64,000 bases of DNA from CAVXHV01 sp963761445 (GTDB lineage: Bacteria > Planctomycetota > Planctomycetia > Isosphaerales > Isosphaeraceae), in assembly GCA_963761445.1 (NCBI GenBank), contig CAVXHV010000004.1:2542001-2606000 (forward strand), given 5' to 3'. The position numbers and the translations under genes were made by a program. Shown one piece after another: positions 13,939 to 25,960 of this stretch (position 1 is its first letter; each line of letters starts with the position of its first letter). The notes below the pieces were generated by a model, which was given only the letters and a program-made list of their open reading frames with translations, ran no database searches and was not told where the DNA came from.

Positions 13939-14258
13939 GGCGCAGAATCACGCCTTCTGGTCATTTCCACCACGCATAAAGCGATTATCCGACGTTCCGC
14001 AGAAGGTGGGTGTCTGACAGCACTTCAACGGGCATCTCCGTGTCATCCGCCTTCTCGATTCGCAACTGAAGCCCCTGGCGATACCCTTCATGCCACGGCT
14101 CTGGTTCGCGGGCCGTCGCCGAACCCAACTGGAACTACGCTCGGGCCTGGCTCCGCGCAGCTCTCGAAGAGAAAATGTTGGGATTGCGCGAGACACTTTT
14201 CCCGCGGATGGAGCATTGAAAGTAGATTCAATCCCGGCGGCGAACCAGGAGGTGAACC
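13939..14258 (+). other. Region between repeat B and kinase 2
   Basis: Near-identical copy of 10243-10561. Holds no supported gene apart from the same short coding-like remnant, and ends with the AGGAGGT ribosome binding site for the next gene. Confidence 0.4.
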
Positions 14259-17689
<3,431 letters not shown>

Positions 17690-17813
17690 TCCTATTCAAC
17701 TTGGCTCGCTATCCTTCTTCAGGACCAATTGGCCCTCGTGCTCAGCCCTCGCATCGGCCCGCGGGCTCGGCTACAACGGGACAACGGACACCTGACGACG
17801 AGTGCGACCGACC

Positions 17814-18129
17814 AGGCCATCGACGCAGCATCCCGCCCCGTTGTACCGGCACATCCTGGCCTGGGCCCTGATGGTCGGCAGTCTAGCCGGCTTCTGGTGC
17901 TGCCGGCCCTGGCTGGGGACACGGACGTTCAATCTGCAAGTACCTCGGAGTGGCGGCCGAGAACACCCGCCCCGCCCGCCGTCTGCTCCGGACCCAACCC
18001 TGGCTCGGGCGAACCTGGACCGCGGCCGTGGTCATCCTGCCTGTCGGCCTGTTCCTCCACCCCGAGCCCGTCAACGGCTACATCGTGCCAATGCTGGTGC
18101 TGGCCCGAGTGCCGGGACTCCAACGCTAG
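17814..18129 (+). pseudogene. Small membrane protein gene, unit 3, start codon lost and frame shifted
   Basis: Corresponds to the ATG-started fragments at 9993 and 13679, but the start codon reads AGG here. The first half encodes one hydrophobic helix; after about 17940 the sense frame moves by one and encodes 'YLGVAAENTRPARRLLR', then a second hydrophobic helix ('AAVVILPVGLFL') and a stop at 18127. This is the only one of the three copies that keeps the 3' end. I do not recognise the family. Confidence 0.5.
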
Positions 18130-18245
18130 AAGGCTTGGTTGGGATAAGGCCAAAGGCGAACAACGGGAGCGAAACTTTGGTCCTCACACCCTCGCCCGAC
18201 GAATTGGGCGTCCCGCGGGCCGGGACCCATCCGAAAGGCTTTAAT

Positions 18246-18500
18246 TCACGCGCCGCCGGGCACCGGTCCGTTGCCGCCCTGTTCTGCCGGCGAGCTTGCA
18301 GGCTCCATTACTTCCACCAGAAGCATCTCGACGAGATGTGACCCCTGGTCATCCTCGATCGTCATGCCCCGTCCGTGGATGTCGCACGACGCAAGCTCCG
18401 GGTGTCCTACTGTAAAGACGCGGCCGCCGGTCAACCTGATGACGAATGGAACGAATGGGCGGTTGCTAAGCATTTTCCGCAACTGTTCTCGCGTTGCCAT
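18246..18500 (-). CDS. Small conserved planctomycetal protein (84 aa)
   Basis: Begins 'MATREQLRKMLSNRPFVPFV' and continues with a 'RLTGGRVFTVGHPELA' pattern. This 'RPFxPFxIxLxDGRxFxVxHPE' type of short protein is frequent in planctomycetes and some other bacteria; the fold looks like a small beta-rich domain and no function is known to me. AAGGAATTC lies 6 nt upstream of the ATG. The tail after residue 65 is low-complexity. A possible 42-residue ORF ends 13 bases upstream on the same strand, so a two-gene unit is possible. Confidence 0.75.
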   Translation of the reverse strand: MATREQLRKMLSNRPFVPFVIRLTGGRVFTVGHPELASCDIHGRGMTIEDDQGSHLVEMLLVEVMEPASSPAEQGGNGPVPGGA

Positions 18501-18512
18501 GAAAGAATTCCT

Positions 18513-18641
18513 TCACAGTGCATCCTTGAATCCCGAACGCTCTGCGATAATGATCCGGGCAATCGCCGCCGTGCTTCGATCCCATTCAGCAGCGGATCGC
18601 CTTGATGCCTTGTGCACTTCCGGCTCGAAGTCGACATGCAC
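18513..18641 (-). CDS. Possible short RHH-like protein (42 aa)
   Basis: A GTG at 18641 opens a 42-residue frame with the pattern 'PVHVDFEPEVHK' then 'STAAIARIIIAERSGF', which resembles a ribbon-helix-helix strand followed by a helix. It ends 12 bases before the next gene's start on the same strand. There is no clear ribosome binding site and an in-frame stop lies just upstream, so this may be a remnant or chance. Confidence 0.3.
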   Translation of the reverse strand: MHVDFEPEVHKASRRSAAEWDRSTAAIARIIIAERSGFKDAL

Positions 18642-18769
18642 CGGCTTTGTCTTCTTGGCAAAGTTCTCGTGCGGTCACTTGGAAATAGCTTTCTTGCCAC
18701 GGCGATCGCCCCAGAGGATCAGGGCGCTGCAAACTAATTGTACTTCGCCTATTGCGACGTTGCCTACGG

Positions 18770-19135
18770 TTATCCGCCAGAACTGTAGATCAACGCTCGT
18801 ACAACGGGAAAAGGTGTCAGGAACCGAATAGCTCCCTTTGCCCCGACCACGCGAACGGAGATCCCATTCCAAGCCCAACCCCCGGCCCATCGACTCCGCG
18901 ACGCGCCTCCAAATAGGTTGTCGGTTGCGACTCCGTTTTGAAGCGACACCCACCTGAACCGTACATCCCGAGCAATTGTTAAGCCAATTGGAGCACGGTC
19001 ACGTGTGAACACCCGGTGCGATCGCGGCGCAGATGGGGGCGCCGTGCCGATTGGCGGCTCTGCGGCGAGGGTGAACGCCCCGCCCAGAGAAAGTGCCCAT
19101 ACGGCAATACAAGGCTCCGTTCGATCACTCCGCAT
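18770..19135 (-). pseudogene. Secreted-protein-like fragment ending in a REP-like motif
   Basis: From ATG 19135 the minus strand encodes a plausible signal peptide ('CIAVWALSLGGAFTLAAEPP') and about 80 further residues without a recognised domain. The REP-like sequence at 18809-18825 runs through the end of the frame, so the coding sequence was probably cut there. Weak support. Confidence 0.3.
18809..18825. repeat. REP-like motif AAAAGGTGTCAGGAACC, copy 1
   Basis: Exact 17-base match to copies at 26531 and 28219. All three lie between genes or at broken gene ends. Confidence 0.75.
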
Positions 19136-19225
19136 CGTATCTGCGAGCACTAGGCCCCGCTGGCGCTTTCCGGATGGAGTTCCTCCGTCGACCCTTCACG
19201 ATCCACCCGCTTAGCGATCCACGCG

Positions 19226-19790
19226 TCAGTCGATCCGGTTCGCTCGCCGGCCTCCCGCCGAAACTTGCTCGCTCGCCAGATCATCAATCAGCGATGCAGC
19301 CGGATCATCCGTCGAGAGCGCACCCAGCACCACATCGATCGCGACGCTCGTCGCCCCGACAGAGCTCGCCGCAGCCTGATTCACGCTTCGCACAAGAACA
19401 CCGGAAGAGCGCGCGAGGAAACTCGCATCTCGACCATAGATCCCCGTGATCGCGTGTGAGCCGACTGCCAGCGTGTTCATGCTGACCGCCGATTTCCCAC
19501 CGCTGCACTCGCCGGCACCGATCGGCGCAAGGGCACCATCAAGTCCGGCGTCCACGCCGATAATCGCGTCGAACACGCTGAAGACGTCTTGTGGACCGCT
19601 TTCGCCCCCAACACCATCGACCACGCCTACGTCTTGCAACGGGGCGACCGTCGGCCCGCTGTAAGCCGTGCTCGGCCCCTGGTATGCGACAAGATCGGGC
19701 ACCAGGGGATTGGCCACGGGAGGCCCCAACCCGGTTACCAGGTTGTAGCCCTCCGTCGCGCTGAAACCGTTGTTGCCGGTGCTGATCAGG
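19226..19790 (-). pseudogene. C-terminal remnant of a sedolisin (S53)-type surface protein
   Basis: The minus-strand frame begins with 'STGNNGFSATEGYNLVTGLG', which matches the calcium-binding end of kumamolisin/sedolisin domains (GxNG...GY..VTGLG.P). The middle has an Ig-like repeat end ('MNTLAVGSHAITGIYGRDA'). The C-terminus has the tail 'LIDDLASEQVSAGGRRANRI', also found at the end of the giant protein at 28460. The 5' part is missing exactly where dispersed repeat B (19791-19853) begins. The catalytic Ser-Glu-Asp region is not in the window, so this is dead. Confidence 0.65.
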
Positions 19791-19853
19791 GATTCCGGAC
19801 ACCCATCCTTTTGTCACAATCCCCTGCATCCATTCATTCGCGGCTCGCACGTC
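19791..19853. repeat. Dispersed repeat B, copy 3
   Basis: Diverged copy of the sequence at 10179 and 13875 (GATTCCGGACACCCATCC to CATTCATTCGCGGCTCGCA). It borders the truncated sedolisin-type remnant. Confidence 0.65.
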
Positions 19854-19920
19854 CGGCGCACAAACACAACCCAACGATTGCTCGGTCGTGCCAGTTCACC
19901 ATGAGAGTACCGCTTGATAG

Positions 19921-20495
19921 TTACGCCTCCTCGTTGCAGCACAGTTTATGCAAAGTCCTGCGGATCGCTGCTAATTCCGCGTCCGTCGGATCCGGAGCGA
20001 TTGCGGTGTAGTAGTCATCATCTATACCCATCATTGTCATCTTCGCTTTCGCCTCCGCGGGGTCCGCATCAAGGAAGTACCGCCCCATCTCATAGTCACC
20101 ATCTTCCCAAAGTATTCGATTTTCTACGTGCTCGATCATATAACTCCATTTCTCCGTATCACTTGAATCGATCGCTGGAGCAACCCAAGGCTCTTCATCT
20201 GCCTCACGTTCTTCGCCATCGTCAGACGACAGTTCATGAACGCGCTCATTGGCAGCTTCTTGCACCAAAATCTGCTCTTCAAGCTTCTCTTGCTCGGATA
20301 CTCCGAGAAATGCCGCCCGAACAAGTCGCCGCCACAGTGTCGGGTCCTCTTGCCATCCAGGCTCACCCGCTGATTCAATCTCTACAGCAACCTCTTTTCC
20401 AATCTCACCGAACATCGCCGCGACCGTTGCCTCCGTGTGCGAAGTGAGCTCCGGATGAGGCTGGGCGGGATCCCTCAACGCATCCCCCACGAACG
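19921..20495 (-). pseudogene. 3' part of an acidic protein gene split by an IS element
   Basis: About 190 residues, strongly acidic, reading 'FVGDALRDPAQPHPELTSHT' at its 5' edge and ending 'LHKLCCNEEA'. An ATG at 20490 could still start it, but the coding sense runs back to the IS boundary at 20495. The other side of the IS (22566-22739) holds the matching 5' part. No family recognised; codon use and lower GC differ from the neighbours. Confidence 0.7.
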
Positions 20496-20520
20496 CTAGC
20501 CGAGGTTGCGCAGTTAGTGG
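20496..20520 (+). repeat. Left terminal inverted repeat of the IS
   Basis: CTAGCCGAGGTTGCGCAGTT followed by AGTGG; matches the right end over at least 20 bases with two or three differences. Confidence 0.8.
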
Positions 20521-20673
20521 CGAATTTTACCCCAAAACGGGTGCCGCGCAGGCGAATTTCCCGGGTTTTTCGTAGTGGAAAGGGCCTCAGATCGTTGTAG
20601 TGAAGACCAACTTGAAACTTTAGACCTTGATCCCGCGACAGCCTCCGATCATCCTGTTGGTCAGGAGGCCGGC

Positions 20674-22486
20674 ATGTTCCTGCGCCGCTATACCCGCAAC
20701 AAGGGCGGAAAGACCCACACCTACTACGCCCTGGTCGAGAGCGCGCGTACCGACGCCGGACCACGTCAGCACGTCGTTGCCTATCTGGGCGAACTGAACC
20801 ACGACGAACAGCGCCGTTGGCAGCGGACCGTGGTGATCTACAACCGCCAAGGCGATTCCCAACAACTCCGGCTCTTCCCCGATGATGATCAGGTTCCGAT
20901 TCCCGATGACCCCGATGTCGTGCGCATCCGACTGGGTTCGGTCGGCTGGACCAACGGCCGGCGGTTCGGCGACGTCTGGCTGGGGCTCTGGCTCTGGAAG
21001 TTCCTCGGTCTGGATGAGATCGTCAAGCACCACGTGCCTCAAGGTAAAGAGACAGTCCGGCCGGCGGACATCGTGGCTATCGAGGTGATCAATCGTCTTT
21101 GCGGTCCCTGCAGCGAGTTCGCTCTGGCCGAGCACTGGTATGCCTCTACCGGTCTCGAAGACCTGCTCGGCGTGCCCGACAGCGCGGTGACGAAGGATCG
21201 GCTCTACCGGACCCTGGATAGCTTGCTGGCCGCTCACGAGTTGATCGAGCAGGACCTCAAGACCCGGCTTGGCACACTCTTTCAGCTCGATTACGACCTG
21301 TTGCTCTACGACCTGACCAGCACTTACTTCGAAGGCCTGGCAGAAGAGAACGACCTGGCTGAGAGGGGTTATTCGAGGGACCATCGCAGCGACTGCAAGC
21401 AAGTCGTTCTGGCCCTGGTGGTGACTCGAGATGGTTTTCCTCTGGCCCATCGCACCCTGCCGGGAAACACTCAGGATCTGCAGACCGTCGAGACCATTGT
21501 GACGGAGATCGAGTCCCGATTCGGCAAGAGCCAGCGGATCTGGGTCATGGACCGGGGTATGATTAGCAAGGAGTCGCTGGCCTTCCTCAAGGGTTCTGGT
21601 CGCAAATACGTGCTGGCGGCTCGGCGCGGTGAGCTAACGAAGTTCCAGAGCCAACTGCAAGGCAGCGGGTGGCACCAACTGCCCAAGAATCCCGAGGTCT
21701 CCGTCAAGCTGATCCGCCGGAAGCGGGAGCATTATCTCCTGGCCCGCAGTCGCCCACGGCGCCAGAAGGAACGCGCCATTCGTCGCCGCCAGCGTCGCGG
21801 ACTGGCTCGGGGTCTGAAAGCGCCTCCAGGAACTTGTCCGTACAGGGCGTCTGAAAAACCGCGACAAAATCCTGGAGCGTGTGGGGCGCCTTACGGGTCG
21901 TTATCCCAAGGCCCGCCGCTTTGTGACGATCACCGTCAGTAAGGCCAAGCGCGCCGAGTTAAGCTACTCTTGGAACGTCGCGAAATTTAGGGAGGCCCTG
22001 GCCCGTGACGGGGCCTACTTGCTCCAGAGCAACCAACCAGGCTGGTCGGTTGAGGGATTCTGGGAGACGTACATGCAGTTGACGGTTGTGGAGCACGCGT
22101 TCCGGGTGCTCAAAAACGAACTGCTGTTGCGTCCGGTGTGGCACCACTACAGCGGACGAACACGGGCACACGTGTTCGTCTGCGTGCTTGCGTACGCGCT
22201 TTGGAAGACCCTGGACCACTTGTCCAAGCGAGCGGGATTGGAGACGGAGATACGCAAGCCTGATCGCCGGCGCCCAAACGCCTCACCGAAACCACGTCCA
22301 ATGACCCCGGAGGTCATCTTGCGGCAGTTGGGGGAGATCCAGATCGGCGATATCCTCTTGGAAACGACTGATCGCAGGAAACTGGCCCTCCGTCGGGTTG
22401 CCCGCCCCAAGCCTGAGCAGGCAAGAATTCTTGCCGCGTTGAAGTTGCAGATCCCCGAGCGGCTGAGTCCCGACCGCGAAATGTAG
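20674..22486 (+). CDS. IS1634/IS4-superfamily transposase, one frameshift
   Basis: Start ATG 20674 follows CAGGAGG by 5 nt and gives 'MFLRRYTRNKGGKTHTYYAL', a typical family N-terminus. The DDE residues can be placed: Asp in 'LLLYDLTSTYFEG', Asp in 'IWVMDRGMIS', and Glu in 'VVEHAFRVLKNELLLRPVWH'. At about 21819 an A-run has one extra A (CTGAAAGCG for CTGAAGCG), which shifts the frame; after repair the protein is about 603 residues, normal for the family. As given it would be inactive unless frameshifting occurs. Confidence 0.9.
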
Positions 22487-22540
22487 TGAAGACCGGCGCC
22501 CTTCGCGCGCGGTTTTCCCGCAGAAATTGAATTCGCTCCC

Positions 22541-22565
22541 CCGCCAACTGCGCAACTTCGGCTAG
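22541..22565 (-). repeat. Right terminal inverted repeat of the IS
   Basis: The minus strand reads CTAGCCGAAGTTGCGCAGTT followed by GGCGG. It lies 55 bases after the transposase stop. Confidence 0.8.
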
Positions 22566-22739
22566 GCGCGCGAGCCTTTGAGCCGGCAAGAGATCGTCAA
22601 ACGCGCTGACGCCGGTTTGGAACAGATCGGGATCATTCTTCGATTGCTCGACCCACTCCCAACAGTGATGAAGACCTTCGCGGAAAAGATCCCACTCCGC
22701 GCCAAGCAGCGCTCGTTCACCACTCGGTGTCCACCACAT
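22566..22739 (-). pseudogene. 5' part of the gene split by the IS
   Basis: Start ATG 22739 with GGAG 8 nt upstream. The 58 codons begin 'MWWTPSGERALLGAEWDLFR' and end 'DDLLPAQRLAR' at the IS edge. Joined to the fragment at 19921-20495 this would read '...LPAQRLA' then 'FVGDALRDP', a smooth continuation. The intact protein would be about 250 residues. It lies 111 bases downstream of the peptidase-like gene on the same strand, so the IS probably also broke an operon. Confidence 0.7.
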
Positions 22740-22850
22740 CGAAACCACTCCCTCGGACAAAAGACGCGCCTTAACTCATCTCGTCGGCGTTCTCGGCGCA
22801 ACATGATACCCTCTGAGCTCGTAGACGCGTATCAGGCCCCCATCCGCTCC

Positions 22851-23522
22851 TCAAATCTCGGGCAGCTTGATGCCCTCCCAAGGGCCTCCAAGGGAAGGAA
22901 AACTCTTCACGATCATCTCCACCTGTTCGCCATCGAGTTCCTGGCGTGCGAGCAGGAACGCGGCCACCGCTTCGACGGCTAACCAGTGATGCCCAAGCAA
23001 TCGAGCTGTATTGTCGCCAGCGGCTTCGACCATCGCCTCCATGCGCTTCTTGTCCGCATCGCGCTCGGTCGGATCGACGGCGACTTGTCTCCCCTTCTTG
23101 CGCCTTGGAGCGAAAGCGAGCTCTGCAACCGCCCGAACCTTGAAGACATCGTCTGTAGCACCCCGTTCGTCTTCAGCATCCTCATTCACGATCGCTTCTG
23201 CCGCGGGTCCCGCCAGGAGGCTGATCAGATACGGCATTGCAACCGCCTCCTTGCCGCCAATAAGCTGCTCGGCGTTGACGACCCTCATGGCTGTCGTCCC
23301 GCGATTCCCGAACCCTCCGGGTATTCGTCGCGGCCGAACGTCGACCGAAACTACGTCAAATCCAACAACGACCATCGCGACGGCGTGACCGGCCTCGTGT
23401 ATCGCCACGCGATAAGGCAGATTTGCCCCGTCCGGGGCTGCCCCGCAGTCGTTGTGACACGCCTTCGAGCGGGACGAACGGTCTGCTCCTGCCCGAGATC
23501 TCTTACCGTTTCGCGCACCCAT
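22851..23522 (-). CDS. Stand-alone M41/FtsH-like zinc metallopeptidase domain protein
   Basis: 223 residues with the zinc motif HEAGH at about residues 42-46 in 'YRVAIHEAGHAVAMVVVG', followed by the pattern typical of the FtsH peptidase domain ('LAGPAAEAI', an acidic 'ATDD' segment, and a C-terminal helix with 'LLARQELDGEQV'). There is no AAA domain and no membrane segment. Many planctomycetes and phage-like islands carry such short M41-like proteins. Whether it is an active protease is unknown. It is immediately upstream of the gene split by the IS. Confidence 0.8.
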   Translation of the reverse strand: MGARNGKRSRAGADRSSRSKACHNDCGAAPDGANLPYRVAIHEAGHAVAMVVVGFDVVSVDVRPRRIPGGFGNRGTTAMRVVNAEQLIGGKEAVAMPYLISLLAGPAAEAIVNEDAEDERGATDDVFKVRAVAELAFAPRRKKGRQVAVDPTERDADKKRMEAMVEAAGDNTARLLGHHWLAVEAVAAFLLARQELDGEQVEMIVKSFPSLGGPWEGIKLPEI

Positions 23523-23639
23523 TTCTATTCGCCGTCTGCCTTCTTTCGATGCTCACCCGCACTCGGTCTAATTCCCTCGTGGTCAAAGCAGCGTTGACGC
23601 GAGCCGTCCAATTCGCCGGCCGTTCCGCCGGCCGAGACG

Positions 23640-23822
23640 ATAACAACGTTTTGATCCGTAATACGAGAGGATACGAATGGGTTGCCGCAGGGGAGCCTCA
23701 ACCATGACACGCTCGAACGCCTCAAAGTCGGACTCCTTGCAGAACATATGCATCCTGCCGACCGACCGGTTCAGGACGTGATAGACAAAGCCCCCAGGTG
23801 CCACTCTCGCTGTTCTTCGCAT
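23640..23822 (-). pseudogene. N-terminal fragment of a REP-associated tyrosine transposase (RAYT/Y1)
   Basis: From ATG 23822 the minus strand reads 'RRTARVAPGGFVYHVLNRSV' and 'FEAFERVMVEA', the classic start of RAYT-type IS200-like transposases. After about 60 residues the similarity stops and the frame runs into unrelated sequence; the catalytic HUH and Tyr motifs are missing. The REP-like motifs at 18809, 26531 and 28219 may be its relics. Confidence 0.75.
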
Positions 23823-23898
23823 GCCAACACCTGCGAACAGAACTCAAGACTTCCGTCAATACGAATCGCGTCCGTGTTTCCATCGCTCGACCACCCAC

Positions 23899-23928
23899 TT
23901 GACACGTATTACATTATCCCGTGTAATA
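23899..23928 (+). promoter_or_regulatory. Promoter and operator of the ArsR-family gene
   Basis: TTGACA at 23899-23904, a 17-base spacer and TGTAAT at 23922-23927 form a near-consensus sigma-70 promoter. A perfect inverted repeat TATTACA...TGTAATA (23907-23913 and 23922-23928) covers the spacer and the -10, a common layout for ArsR/SmtB autorepression. The start codon is at 23947, behind GGAGGT (23934-23939). Confidence 0.85.
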
Positions 23929-23946
23929 GTTGTGGAGGTATTGCCG

Positions 23947-24315
23947 ATGCGATGTAAGCCCGATAAGCCCGCGTTGCATGAGCGGCCTTCGCTAACCGCC
24001 GAACAAGCCACCCGGTTGATGGCCGTCTTCAAGGTACTCGCCAACGATACCCGGCTCCGACTCCTGCATGCTTTGGCCAAATCGGGCGAGCTGTGTGTCA
24101 CCGATCTCGCCACCACCGTCGGCATGACGCCACAAGCCGTTTCTAACCAGCTTCAGAAGCTAGTGGACCGCAGCATCCTGGCGTGTCGACGGGACGGCCT
24201 CCGCATCCGCTACAGGATCGTCGATCAGTGCGTCACTGCTCTGCTCGACCAAGCCTTATGCCTCACCGAATGTGCCACTGAGCGGCAGAGTGTTCACGCA
24301 AGCGTATTAGCGTGA
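23947..24315 (+). CDS. ArsR/SmtB-family metal-responsive repressor
   Basis: 122 residues from ATG 23947, 7 nt after GGAGGT. Winged-helix domain: 'MAVFKVLANDTRLRLLHAL' then 'GELCVTDLATTVGMTPQAVS' as the recognition region. The Cys in ELCVTDLA is where arsenic or cadmium sensors carry the alpha-3 metal site (often ELCVCDL; here only one Cys), and a second Cys pair lies near the C-terminus ('LCLTECATE'). This suggests metal or metalloid sensing but the metal cannot be named. It very likely represses itself through the inverted repeat over its promoter. A Cys-rich 33-residue ORF follows after 62 bases. Confidence 0.92.
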   Translation: MRCKPDKPALHERPSLTAEQATRLMAVFKVLANDTRLRLLHALAKSGELCVTDLATTVGMTPQAVSNQLQKLVDRSILACRRDGLRIRYRIVDQCVTALLDQALCLTECATERQSVHASVLA

Positions 24316-24377
24316 TGACGGCTTCGGCCCGCCTTCGCCGGGGCGGTTAAAACATAAAGAAGGCATGGACTGTTAGT

Positions 24378-24479
24378 ATGAGCCCCTTCATCCGTTTGTT
24401 GCTCGCCCTGACGGGGCGACCAACGGTCGCGGCATGCGACTGTTGTTCGGACGGCGAAAACTGTCCGGATTGCGCGTGA
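24378..24479 (+). CDS. Cys-rich 33-residue peptide, putative metal-binding
   Basis: An ATG at 24378 opens a frame with a hydrophobic start ('FIRLLLALTG') and a C-terminal cluster 'ACDCCSDGENCPDCA' (five Cys in C-x-C-C-x5-C-x2-C spacing). It is too short for standard gene calling. Position directly downstream of an ArsR-type repressor suggests a metal-binding or metallothionein-like role; this is an inference. No good ribosome binding site is next to the ATG; AAGAAGG lies about 13 nt away. Confidence 0.5.
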   Translation: MSPFIRLLLALTGRPTVAACDCCSDGENCPDCA

Positions 24480-24498
24480 ATCGTCACGATTGAATGGC

Positions 24499-24530
24499 TA
24501 CCGCAGCCCATCTACAGATGGGCTGCGGTA
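24499..24530. repeat. Perfect 15-bp inverted repeat
   Basis: TACCGCAGCCCATCT and its exact complement are separated by 2 bases. Such a strong hairpin can end transcription of the ArsR unit, but no U-run follows. Confidence 0.7.
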
Positions 24531-24699
24531 CGCCAGCCGGCCGAACGAGGGCCACGGCAGGGATTCGGGAGGGAAACACGCACGCGATTAATTTTTCTGA
24601 ATCTGACCGCTGGGGAGGGACACAAGCGGGCCACTCGTGTAATGACGACGGCATGTCTGTACAAAAAGATCCAGCGCAACGCGGGAAACCCATAAGGGC

Positions 24700-25584
24700 T
24701 TGCCGATCCAGACCCCAGAGCAAATTAAGCTTCTTCCTTTTCTTGCCGCGGTCGCTGCCTGGCGGTGGACGAAAGGGATCTACCGGTTCGACCCTTCCAC
24801 TTTCGATGCTCTCTGGAACACTCCCGTTACCGGTGACATCCCAATCGACGTTCTGTATTGCCTGCCCGAATGGTGCGTCTTCATCCCGACGCCCGGCAAG
24901 AGCTGGCACGGCGGTCGTCTCAACGGCTTCTTCGCACATCTCAACCAGAATCGGAAAACGCGGCAAACTGAGCTGCGCCTTGTGCTCGACCTCTCGCTCC
25001 CCGACGACACCACCTACCAGGCAGTCGCCATTCCGATCATTCTGGGCCGGGGTGGCGTTGCCGAAAGCTTGGCCTACACGTTTCGGAATACCGGGCATCC
25101 CGATCATCCCGTCGCGACGCAACTGACCGAGCAGGAACGGACGAGGGAGATGAAGGAAGTGCCGTCGCTTGTGTCGCTGGTGCTTTATCTGTGCTCAGAA
25201 AACGCAGAGATCCGACAAAGCGGCGGCGGCGATCGCCGTCCCGCCTACCCGCAACCCGAGAAAAAGAAAAAGGGACTGCGTCTGTATGCCGCGGATCGTC
25301 CGACTCATTGGGAGGTCGGATATCGCTTGGGCGCCGCCTTGAGGCGAGCTTCGACAGAGCGGGGCTCGGCGGATGACCCGACCGGAACCCACGCGCGCCC
25401 GCGGCCTCACATCCGCCGGGCCCACTGGCACTCGTATTGGGTTGGCAAATGGAATGATCCTGACGCTCGAACCGTGGTCTTGAAATGGCTGCCGCCGATT
25501 GCGGTCAACGTGCAAGACGTCGAAGATCTGACAACAACGGTGCGTGATGTGGGCCACGCATCCGTCACGCAAATGACGCACTGA
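24700..25584 (+). CDS. AcrVA2-family protein (homologue of a Cas12a anti-CRISPR)
   Basis: The C-terminal part has the family signature 'RPHIRRAHWHSYW' followed by a basic segment and 'KWLPPIAVNV', which lines up with the end of Moraxella AcrVA2 (RPHIRRGHWHGYW...RWQPAVFVN, from memory). Other matching landmarks are 'AAWRWTKGIYRFDP' (about residue 19), 'LPEWCVFIPTP' (about 56), and 'YRLGAALRR' (about 210). AcrVA2 reduces Cas12a by acting on its mRNA; relatives are widespread in genomes without Cas12a, so the function here is open. The apparent start is TTG 24700 with AGGG just upstream; an ATG at 24653 in another frame ('MSVQKDPAQRG') may be the true start if there is a frameshift. 294 residues from the TTG. 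Confidence 0.75.
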   Translation: MPIQTPEQIKLLPFLAAVAAWRWTKGIYRFDPSTFDALWNTPVTGDIPIDVLYCLPEWCVFIPTPGKSWHGGRLNGFFAHLNQNRKTRQTELRLVLDLSLPDDTTYQAVAIPIILGRGGVAESLAYTFRNTGHPDHPVATQLTEQERTREMKEVPSLVSLVLYLCSENAEIRQSGGGDRRPAYPQPEKKKKGLRLYAADRPTHWEVGYRLGAALRRASTERGSADDPTGTHARPRPHIRRAHWHSYWVGKWNDPDARTVVLKWLPPIAVNVQDVEDLTTTVRDVGHASVTQMTH

Positions 25585-25960
25585 ATCCGCTTGACCGGGT
25601 GCTTCAGCCGCGAGCAAGCGAAAGCAACCCCGCAAACCGTTCCCCCCCTTGAAAAGGGGGGCCAGGGTGGGTGACGCGCAAGCGATGTCGCAGCCGACCC
25701 GCTGTTCCGATCGACCCGCTCTCCGCCTCGTCGACCAGTACAACCAACTCCAAGCCCGAATCGCGGCGCCTGTCTTTGCGATCCTGATCCTGATCAAAAT
25801 TGACTGACCTCCGCTCATGATAATCGGACGAGTCCCGAGAATCGTCAAGTCCCTCAATCTCAGGGACCGATAAGAAAAGAGTCGCCGTTGACCATCCCAG
25901 ATCGACTTTCCCCTTCGCCGGCCCCTCACGAGTCATGGCTCCTCAAGGAATGAGGTCCCG
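25585..25960. other. Intergenic region with a C/G hairpin repeat
   Basis: 25643-25661 is CCCCCCTT GAA AAGGGGGG, followed by CCAGGGTGGG; this type of hairpin recurs between planctomycetal genes, and a related CCCCCCCTTTGC...GCGGGGTGG lies at about 47866. A minus-strand ORF of 110 codons (25604-25936) covers the rest but I cannot support it as a gene. Confidence 0.5.

Larger units (their letters stand above)
20496..22565 (+). mobile_element. IS1634-type insertion sequence, 2070 bp
   Basis: Bounded by imperfect inverted repeats beginning CTAGCCGARGTTGCGCAGTT at 20496 (plus) and 22565 (minus). It encodes one DDE transposase. A GTAGTGAAGACC direct repeat lies inside near both ends (about 20598 and 22486). 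I see no target-site duplication in the flanks (CGAACG to the left, GCGCGC to the right), so it may have been lost or the exact ends may differ by a few bases. Confidence 0.85.

Noticed and set aside
18690..19225. Additional genes between the small conserved gene and the sedolisin remnant
   Set aside because: Only one weak signal-peptide-like fragment can be argued; the remaining ORFs have no start signal or domain.
22578..23597. Plus-strand ORFs over the peptidase region
   Set aside because: They overlap the HEAGH-containing minus-strand gene and are Arg/Ser-rich shadows.
25195..25936. Two minus-strand ORFs after the AcrVA2-like gene (244 and 110 codons)
   Set aside because: No ribosome binding site, no domain; one runs antisense through the AcrVA2-like gene and both cross a hairpin repeat.
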